Origin: Phycisphaerae bacterium
Lineage (GTDB): Bacteria > Planctomycetota > Phycisphaerae > UBA1845
NCBI GenBank assembly: GCA_013360585.1
Contig: JABWBH010000014.1
Span: 84,770-141,710, forward strand
Direction of reading: 5' to 3'
Length of the DNA stretch: 56,941 nt
Positions 35,097-41,251 of the stretch are shown here, piece after piece (the first letter of the stretch is position 1; each line of letters begins with the position of its first letter). The position numbers and the translations under genes were made by a program. The notes under the pieces are model-generated. The model saw only the letters and a program-made list of their open reading frames with translations, made no database searches and had not been told where the DNA came from.

Positions 35097-35741
35097 TCAG
35101 GATGGATGAATGTGCGGCGCGGACGCGCTGACGTCCGGAAGCCCGTCCGGCGCCCACATCGGCGCCGTCTGCGGCGCGCGAACTCGTGAACGAGGACGGC
35201 CGGTTCGTCTGCGGCGCGATGCCGCAGAGGTTGGGTCCGGTTCCGTCGCCGCGCTACGATCGCAGGACAGGAGGAGTCGGCGCAGAAGTTCCGTCAGGAC
35301 GCTGCGATCTTCAACCGGAAGCGCCTCGCTGAACCGGGCGGCTTGCGCCACGCGTGGCCCCAGCGCCGCGTCGATGCAGGTCCGCCCCGCCTCGGTCAGC
35401 CGGATGCGCAACCCGCGACGGTCCGAAGGATCCGGTTCGCGACGCACCAGCCCGGCTTCTTCGAGACGGTCCAGCCGGTGCGTCATCGCGCCGCAACTGA
35501 GCGTGGACACTCGACAGAGTTCCGACGGAGACAACACGTACTCCGGTCCGGCTCGGCGAAGCGCGGACAGGACGTCATATTGCCACAATTGTAGTCCGAA
35601 CGGCGCGAGCGCTTCGTTTGATCTATCTTCCAGGTGTTTCGCCAGAGCGAGGATTCGGTTGACCAGCCCGAGCGGTTCGATGTTTACATCAGGGCGCTCC
35701 CGCCGCCACTGTCCAAGAATGAGGTCCACCCGGTCCGACAT
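35097..35741 (-). CDS. MarR-family transcriptional regulator
   Basis: 214 residues: winged-helix domain with LSPSELCRVSTLSCGAMTHRLDRLEEAGLVRREPDPSDRRGLRIRLTEAG spread over residues ~70-120 (recognition helix and wing DPSDRRG). An Arg/Pro/Ala-rich tail of about 45 residues is longer than usual and probably disordered. It is a dimeric repressor, likely relieved by a small ligand. The ATG at 35741 fits the family and is only 7 bases after a perfect -10 box, so the mRNA should be leaderless. A palindrome between its own -35 and -10 is the obvious operator, so the marR-kamA-aminotransferase operon is probably autoregulated. Confidence 0.9.
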   Translation of the reverse strand: MSDRVDLILGQWRRERPDVNIEPLGLVNRILALAKHLEDRSNEALAPFGLQLWQYDVLSALRRAGPEYVLSPSELCRVSTLSCGAMTHRLDRLEEAGLVRREPDPSDRRGLRIRLTEAGRTCIDAALGPRVAQAARFSEALPVEDRSVLTELLRRLLLSCDRSAATEPDPTSAASRRRRTGRPRSRVRAPQTAPMWAPDGLPDVSASAPHIHPS

Positions 35742-35748
35742 GTCTTCT

Positions 35749-35776
35749 ATTATAACATCAAAAATATTGATGTCAA
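35749..35776 (-). promoter_or_regulatory. consensus promoter with embedded MarR-type operator
   Basis: On the minus strand: TTGACA (35776-35771), a 16-base spacer, TATAAT (35754-35749), then 7 bases to the marR ATG. The 19-base inverted repeat ACATCAAAAATATTGATGT (35755-35773 on plus; arms ACATCAA and TTGATGT, 5-base centre) fills the spacer and overlaps the -35. Such placement blocks polymerase when bound. The region is strikingly AT-rich compared with the surrounding genes. Confidence 0.85.
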
Positions 35777-35944
35777 ACATTTACATATAAAAATTTAAGG
35801 GTTGGCCGTCAAGCGGCGCGGGATTTGCTCCCTGTCCAGCGGTTTTTTCTCGCCAAGACGGTTCTGGACGCGCAGAATGAAATGAAATGAGAGGATCGTC
35901 GGTGCGTTGCCGGCGGACAGGGATCATTCCGAGGGAGGACGACG

Positions 35945-36403
35945 ATGGTGCGATTTCGGAACGTTCTGCTGCCGACCGATTTCTCGGACCTTGCGCGCAA
36001 TGCGGCGCCTTTCGCCCGCTCCGTCGCCGAGACCTACGGCGCCACGCTTCATGTCCTGCACGTCATGTCTCCGGAGGTGCAGCCCTTTCCCGCCCCTGAC
36101 ATCGGGATGGGCGTCCTGGCGCTGCCCCCGGACGAGGAGCAGGCGAAGCGCTTTCTGGAAACCTTTGTGCGCGACGCCGTCGGTCCGACCCCGTCGCGCG
36201 TCGTGACGGATGCGCGGATCGGCGCGCCGGTCGCCGAGATCACGCGCTACGCCTGCGACCATCAGGTTGATCTGATCGTCATCGGCACGCACGCGCGCGG
36301 GCTGGTCACGCGCATTTTTCTCGGATCCGTCAGCAAGGCCGTGATGGAGCACGCGCCGTGCGCCGTTCTGATGGTGCCGCTGCGGGCGAAGGAGGAGGCG
36401 TAA
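35945..36403 (+). CDS. universal stress protein, UspA family
   Basis: 152 residues with one USP domain: N-terminal FRNVLLPTDFSDLA, the ATP-binding pattern near the end GTHARG then GSVSKAVMEHAPCAVLMV (G-x2-G-x9-G-S/T type). Such proteins respond to starvation and oxidative or other stresses, often by binding ATP. GAGGGAGG lies 5-6 bases before the ATG. It stands alone, divergent from marR and convergent with the selenoprotein candidate. Confidence 0.93.
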   Translation: MVRFRNVLLPTDFSDLARNAAPFARSVAETYGATLHVLHVMSPEVQPFPAPDIGMGVLALPPDEEQAKRFLETFVRDAVGPTPSRVVTDARIGAPVAEITRYACDHQVDLIVIGTHARGLVTRIFLGSVSKAVMEHAPCAVLMVPLRAKEEA

Positions 36404-36478
36404 GGCGCGGATCCCGGCGCTCCGGTCCGTCACTCATGCGCCACGGAAACCGACAACGCAGAGGCTTCGCGCCGCGCG

Positions 36479-37276
36479 CTAGGGCGCGGCGGCGGTCAGC
36501 CGCTCGATCACGTCAAGGATCTCGCGCGGATCGGGACGATCCTGAATCCGCTGCGCGATGCGGCGCCAGAGCACTTCGCCTTCGCGCCCGATCAGAAACA
36601 TCGCGGGGACGGTCGTGTCGCCGCCGTGAGGATTCCCGCCCGCATGCAGCAATCCGAACTGCCGGACCACGGCCGCATCCACGTCACTGAGGATGTCGAA
36701 GGGAAGGTCAAGGCGCTCGACGACGTCGCGTGATTCCGACGGGGCGTCGACGGACACCGCGATCACCTGCCCGCCTTGCGCCTCCAGCCTGCGATGAACG
36801 TCTCCGAGCCCGCGGAGCTCCGAAAGACAGGTGATTCACCAGTGCCCGCGGTAGAACACCAGCAACGTCGTCCCGCGTTGATAGAGGGACGCAAGGTTGA
36901 CCGGCTGACCGCTTTGATCCGGAAGCGTGAACGCCGGGACACGCGCCCCGACCTCCGGTGCGCCGGCAGGCGGGGGGAGCTTCGCGGCGAAAAAGAACAT
37001 GCCCGCACCGAGCAGGAGGAACCCGCCTGTGCCGATCGCCGCGCCTTTCGCCCGTCGGCGACGGTCCGTCTTCAGCGTCATCAGGCTGACGACGGTTCCC
37101 GCGATCATCAGCGCGAAAGATTGCAGCGCGGTGGACCGAAGCCGCGGGACATCCAGCCAGATCAGGTACGCCGGGATCGACAAAAGCGCGAGCACCGGTC
37201 CGATCAGGTAGGCCTTCGACGGCCGCTGTGCGACTCGTTCCTCCTGCGTTGGATTGACCGTTTCCGTCGTCGACAT
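36479..37276 (-). CDS. membrane-anchored peroxiredoxin-like protein, probable selenoprotein (UGA = Sec147)
   Basis: The frame is interrupted only by one TGA at 36838-36836. Read through, it gives 265 residues: three membrane helices (about 22-42, 50-70, 78-100), then an AhpC/TSA-Redoxin domain (115-262) with VPAFTLPDQSGQPVNL, LLVFYRGHW, the TGA codon, ITC, LSELRGLGD and IAVSVDAPSE. The TGA stands exactly where this family has the first Cys of CxxC (FYRGHWCxxC), giving UxxC with Cys150. Sequence after the TGA keeps full family similarity for 118 codons. A 5-bp hairpin with a G in its apical loop begins 18 bases after the TGA. Known bacterial Prx-like selenoproteins use the same Cys-to-Sec replacement. 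The alternative is a nonsense mutation. ATG 37276 is chosen as start. Confidence 0.72.
36802..36838 (-). promoter_or_regulatory. candidate bacterial SECIS element with its UGA
   Basis: Downstream of the UGA (36838-36836), the minus strand folds as CTCCG-CGGGCT-CGGAG (36817-36802): 5-bp stem, 6-base apical loop with G at the second loop position, loop starting 23-24 bases after the UGA. This fits the published bSECIS model (UGA-to-loop distance 16-37 bases, a G among the first two loop bases). The hairpin is short, so the support is moderate. Confidence 0.5.
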
Positions 37277-37330
37277 GCCTCGCACCTTGCTTGCGCGCCC
37301 CACGACGAACGCGACATCGCCGGTCCCCGC

Positions 37331-38191
37331 TTACGATCCGGAAGGCATTGAGTCTTTTCGGAGGCGTTCAAGTCGGTCCGCCACCGGCCAATGTTTGCCC
37401 TCCGCGGCGCGGATGTCAACGAGGTCGGATTCCTTCGCCGCCGTCGCCTCCGACGTCGCGGAAGGCGCGGCGATCCCGTTTCCGCCGGGCGTCGCGGCAT
37501 GAACGCCGCGCGGGAACCGGACCCTGAACTGCGTGCGCCCGACCTCGATCACGTCATCCTGGTGAAGATGCGCGAACCGCCGGGGTTCGCCGTTGATGCG
37601 CAGCGGGACGGACGCGAGCACGTCGGCGATGACCGCGCGATCATGATGCTTGAAGAGAATCGCGTGAACGCGGGATACCTCCTCGTCCTCGATCGCGATA
37701 TCGCAACCCGACCGCCGACCGATCAGACACACGTCGCGCGCCGGCTGAAACAGGCGCCGCGTCCCGAGATGTTCCAGCGTCGGATCCCCCGGCGAGGCGT
37801 CCAGGTCGATCTCCGCTTCGGGCGCCTCCGCGTCGGGCGGCGCGATCTCGACGCGGAATTCCCACGGCCCCAGTGTCAGCACGCTCCCGTCCAGCACTTC
37901 ATCGACACGGAGCGGAAGATCGTTATGCCGCGTCCCGCGCAACGTCGCCAGATCGCACGCCAGCCAGCGCGAACCGGTATGCACCAACGCCAGGTGGACC
38001 GGCGCCACGGCGGGGTGCTGAAGATTGATCTTGCACCCTGGTCTCGAACCCACCAGCGTCACGATCCGTCGACACGGGATGCGGCGTCCCAGCCCCTCGC
38101 CCCGGGTGATCCGAAGCGCGGGCGAGAAGCGCCCCCCCGCCACAACCGGGTAATCCGTGCTTGAGGATTGTTCAGGTTGGCCTTTCAACAC
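37331..38191 (-). CDS. tandem FHA-domain protein
   Basis: About 286 residues with two forkhead-associated domains. The first holds RRIVTLVGSRPGCKINL and the second VCLIGRRSGCDIAIEDEEVSRVHAILF, with the GR-S-H pattern of phosphothreonine binding complete in the second; in the first the Ser-x-x-His part is replaced (VAPVHLAL). A Pro/Ala/Ser-rich tail follows. The start is unclear: GTG 38191 is used here, while GTG 38356 lies 13 bases after a TATACT box and the frame is open to 38554. FHA proteins read Ser/Thr kinase signals; no kinase gene is adjacent. It lies between the selenoprotein candidate and the two-component cluster, same strand. Confidence 0.7.
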   Translation of the reverse strand: MLKGQPEQSSSTDYPVVAGGRFSPALRITRGEGLGRRIPCRRIVTLVGSRPGCKINLQHPAVAPVHLALVHTGSRWLACDLATLRGTRHNDLPLRVDEVLDGSVLTLGPWEFRVEIAPPDAEAPEAEIDLDASPGDPTLEHLGTRRLFQPARDVCLIGRRSGCDIAIEDEEVSRVHAILFKHHDRAVIADVLASVPLRINGEPRRFAHLHQDDVIEVGRTQFRVRFPRGVHAATPGGNGIAAPSATSEATAAKESDLVDIRAAEGKHWPVADRLERLRKDSMPSGS

Positions 38192-38369
38192 GCACCCATC
38201 CGAGACGACCGCCGGGGTGGTTCCAGAGCACCCGGAAAGCTCCCGCGTTCCGCCACGGCTTGCGGCCCCTTGCTTCGATGCAACGCGACCTCTTTCGGCG
38301 TCAGTTCCCCGGCCGGCGACCGGGAAGCCGCCGACCGTAACAACCGTCTCCAGCACGGGGAGTCCAACA

Positions 38370-38375
38370 AGTATA
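38370..38375 (-). promoter_or_regulatory. candidate -10 box for the FHA gene
   Basis: The minus strand reads TATACT; a weak TGGAAG is 18 bases upstream. If used, the FHA protein would start at GTG 38356 or further down. Confidence 0.3.
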
Positions 38376-38531
38376 GCGGTCCGTGAAGGGCAGCTTCCAC
38401 GATCAACCCGACACATGTCCAGCGTGGCTTGGTTAAATCCGCGCAAGGTTTCAAAACGAGACTCGCCCCGGATTATGTGACGTTCCCAGTTAACCGGAGC
38501 GATCACGCAAAGGGCGATGCCCCGCGGTCGG

Positions 38532-39185
38532 TCACGGCTCGGAGAGTCCCTCACGGATCGCGAAGCGGGCCAACTCGACGCGGTCGTGGATGTCGAGCTT
38601 GTCCATCAGGTTGCAGGTGTGTTTGTCCACCGTCTTGATGCTGAGGTTCATGAGCTGGGCGATTTCTTTTTTCGACAGCCCGCGGGCGATGTAGCGCACC
38701 ACCTCGATCTCCCGCGGCGTCAGTTGCGACGCCCGGGTTTGCGGGCGCGACGCCAGGCTCAGACCGGAGGATCCCTGCACGATCCGCTCGCGGATCGCGT
38801 CGGAGAAGTACGAGAGGTTGTTCGCCACGTTGCGCACCGCGCTGATGATCGTGTCCGCCGGCTCCGTCTTGGTGATGTAGCCGAGCGCGCCGACCGCCAG
38901 CGCCTGCTCGATGTAGTGATCGTGCGTGAACGCGCTGAGGAAGAGGATTCGTGTGTTCGGCCTTGAGGCGAGCATGCGCCGGGCGGCGTCGAAGCAGATC
39001 AGACCGGGCATGTCGATGTCCATCACCACCACGTCCGGGGAATGCGCCAGCACAAGATCGAACGCTTCATCGGCGCGCCCGGCGGTGGCGACCACCTTGA
39101 TGTCGGGCTCTCGCTGGAGGCGCTCCGCCAGCATTGATTTCACCAGCGTGTGATCGTCGGCGACGAGGACGCGAATCGGATTCAT
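38532..39185 (-). CDS. NarL/FixJ-type response regulator
   Basis: 217 residues: receiver with acidic pocket ADDH (9-12), phospho-acceptor Asp56 in VVMDIDMPG, Lys in YITKTEP; then a LuxR-type HTH (about 152-205) with LTPREIEVVRYIARGLSKKEIAQL and SIKTVDKHTCNLMDKL. It is a transcriptional output regulator. Its ATG overlaps the stop of the receiver-kinase gene by 4 bases (ATGA), so the two are translationally coupled and are the likely cognate pair. Confidence 0.93.
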   Translation of the reverse strand: MNPIRVLVADDHTLVKSMLAERLQREPDIKVVATAGRADEAFDLVLAHSPDVVVMDIDMPGLICFDAARRMLASRPNTRILFLSAFTHDHYIEQALAVGALGYITKTEPADTIISAVRNVANNLSYFSDAIRERIVQGSSGLSLASRPQTRASQLTPREIEVVRYIARGLSKKEIAQLMNLSIKTVDKHTCNLMDKLDIHDRVELARFAIREGLSEP

Positions 39186-40744
39186 CGGGGTCGGTCTCCT
39201 TGGTTTCCCGCCCGGATCGCGCGGCGAACGGCGCCGACGAATTCGCCCATCGTGAACGGTCGATCCAGCGGATACTCGTTCGGTTGCGGCGGCCGGACTC
39301 CCTCCGTCCCCGGATCTCTCAGCAGGATCACCGGGCAGGGACCGCCGATGCGCCTGAGCTCCTCGTGCGAGGGGCGCGACGCGCTCCCGTGACCCGGGTC
39401 AATCACGATCAGATCATACGACCGCCCCGCCCCGCCGCAAACCGCCGCGGCCTCCTGCATCCCGTCCACCTGCGTCACACGGCATCCGGCGCTGACCAGC
39501 GTCTCCGCCATCACCGCCCGATGTTGACGGTCCGGGCAAAGCAGCAGCACGCTCGCCCGCAGAGACTCCGTCGCCCGCGCTCCGTTGATCTCGTTGGCGG
39601 GTTCCGCCACCGGTTTCCACGCCGGCAGCAGGATCAGGAAACGCGTCCCCCGCCCCGGTTCGGACTCGACGTCGATCCACCCGCCGTGGTCCAGAATGAC
39701 GCCTTGCGCCATCGGAAGCCCCAGCCCCGTGCCCTGACCGCGCGGTTTGGTCGTGAAGAACGGATCGAACACCTGACGCCGCACGTCTTCGCTCATCCCG
39801 TGACCGGTGTCCTCGACGGTCAGCAGGATCGCGTCATCCTCGACCTCGCGGGCGCGCAGCGCCGCCGGTCGCGGCGTCACGGCGGACATCTCCGCCACGG
39901 AGAACGTCAGCGTTCCGCCGCCGGGCATCGCATCGCGGGCGTTGACCGCGAGGTTCATCAGCACCTGTTGCATCTGGGTCGCATCCCCGTGAACCCAGAG
40001 GCTGCGCCCTTCGGGCCGATTCGCCCGGATCTCGATCGACGCCGGAAGGATATGCCGGAAAAGCCGCGCGCTTTCGTCGACGAGGTGGACGACGTCCACC
40101 GGCGCGTACATCGCCTCGCCGCGCCGGCTGAACCGCAGCAACGATCGCGTCAGATCCACGCCGTTCTGGCACGCCTGCGCGATGCCCGACAGGGCGTTCT
40201 CGACCGGACTTCCCGCAGGCGCGTGCATCCGGGCGAGCTGAAGATAACCCTGGATCGCCGTCAGCAGGTTGTTGAAATCGTGGGCGATCCCCGTGGCGAG
40301 CTGGCCGACGGCCTCCATCTTCTGCGCTTCGCGCAGTTGCGCCTTCAGCAACCGCTGCTGCCGCCGCTCGGCGCGCATCCGCAGCGACTGCTCGACCGCC
40401 GGACCGAGGCGCGCCAGGTTGGATTTCAGGACGTAGTTGTCGGCGCCGCGCTTCAGGCAGTTGACCGCCGACTCCTCGTCGATCGTCCCCGTCACAATGA
40501 TGAAGGGAATCTCAGGTCGGTGAGCCCGCACGACCTTCAGCGCGTCCATCGCGCTGAAGCGCGGCAGCGTGTAATCCGAAAGGACCACGTCCCAGTCCGT
40601 CCCGCCCAGTGCCTCGCGCAACGAAGCCTCCTGATCGACGACCCGATGATTCACGGTGAACCCGGAGCGCCGCAGCTCGCGCAGACACAGGTCCACGTCG
40701 CTGGCGTTGTCTTCGACAATGACAACCTTGACGGGTCCGGCCAA
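39182..40744 (-). CDS. receiver-histidine kinase hybrid
   Basis: About 520 residues: N-terminal receiver ([15 protein letters not shown]; Asp in LSDYTLPRF), coiled linker, HisKA with [19 protein letters not shown] (phospho-His), HATPase_c with [16 protein letters not shown] and [16 protein letters not shown], and a C-terminal receiver-like domain (about 410-510) in which LIVIDPGHG keeps an Asp but other pocket residues are altered. There is no membrane segment or input domain, so its input is probably phosphate from another kinase, making it a relay intermediate. TTG 40744 is taken as start because GGGGAGG lies 5 bases ahead. It is followed by the overlapping NarL-type gene. Confidence 0.85.
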   Translation of the reverse strand: MAGPVKVVIVEDNASDVDLCLRELRRSGFTVNHRVVDQEASLREALGGTDWDVVLSDYTLPRFSAMDALKVVRAHRPEIPFIIVTGTIDEESAVNCLKRGADNYVLKSNLARLGPAVEQSLRMRAERRQQRLLKAQLREAQKMEAVGQLATGIAHDFNNLLTAIQGYLQLARMHAPAGSPVENALSGIAQACQNGVDLTRSLLRFSRRGEAMYAPVDVVHLVDESARLFRHILPASIEIRANRPEGRSLWVHGDATQMQQVLMNLAVNARDAMPGGGTLTFSVAEMSAVTPRPAALRAREVEDDAILLTVEDTGHGMSEDVRRQVFDPFFTTKPRGQGTGLGLPMAQGVILDHGGWIDVESEPGRGTRFLILLPAWKPVAEPANEINGARATESLRASVLLLCPDRQHRAVMAETLVSAGCRVTQVDGMQEAAAVCGGAGRSYDLIVIDPGHGSASRPSHEELRRIGGPCPVILLRDPGTEGVRPPQPNEYPLDRPFTMGEFVGAVRRAIRAGNQGDRPR

Positions 40745-40819
40745 GATGACCTCCCCGCCCACCTCACAGGCGGGCGCAAGCGTCCAACCCCCGGTTCGCA
40801 ATTCCGACGCGCGCCACGA

Positions 40820-41251
40820 TCACGACGTCGGCGGTTCGTTCAGAAGCATCCAGTACATCCCGAGCTGCCGCACGACTTCCGCGAAGGCGTCGAACTCGAC
40901 CGGTTTGCAGAGGTAACTGTTGACCCCGAGGGCGTAAGCCTCCCGGATGTCGGGGATCTGGCGCGACGACGTCAGCATCACCACCGGGATCGTGCGCGTC
41001 CGTTCGTCGGATCGAATCCGCCGCAACACGTCCAATCCGCTGATCTTCGGAAGCTTCAAGTCCAGCAGAATGAACCTCGGAACGTCCACCGGCTGGCTAC
41101 GATCCTCGGGCAGCAGGTATTCGACGACCTCCGCCCCGTCGCGAAACACCCGGATGCGGTTCGCCAGTTGATGATCCCGGAACACGCGGAGCGTCAGGTC
41201 CACGTCGTTCGGATCGTCCTCAACGAGCAGAATCTCCGTCGGCAGGCTCAT
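40820..41251 (-). CDS. single-domain response regulator, Rcp1 type
   Basis: 143 residues, a stand-alone receiver: LLVEDDPNDVDLTLRVF, phospho-acceptor Asp64 in ILLDLKLPKISG, VVMLTSS and SYLCKPVEF. The PNDVDLTLR start and the length are typical of Rcp1-like regulators that accept phosphate from phytochrome-like or multi-PAS kinases. Its start lies inside the 3' end of the multi-PAS kinase gene (32-base overlap), so it is surely the partner. It has no output domain and may pass phosphate on to the next kinase. Confidence 0.93.
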   Translation of the reverse strand: MSLPTEILLVEDDPNDVDLTLRVFRDHQLANRIRVFRDGAEVVEYLLPEDRSQPVDVPRFILLDLKLPKISGLDVLRRIRSDERTRTIPVVMLTSSRQIPDIREAYALGVNSYLCKPVEFDAFAEVVRQLGMYWMLLNEPPTS

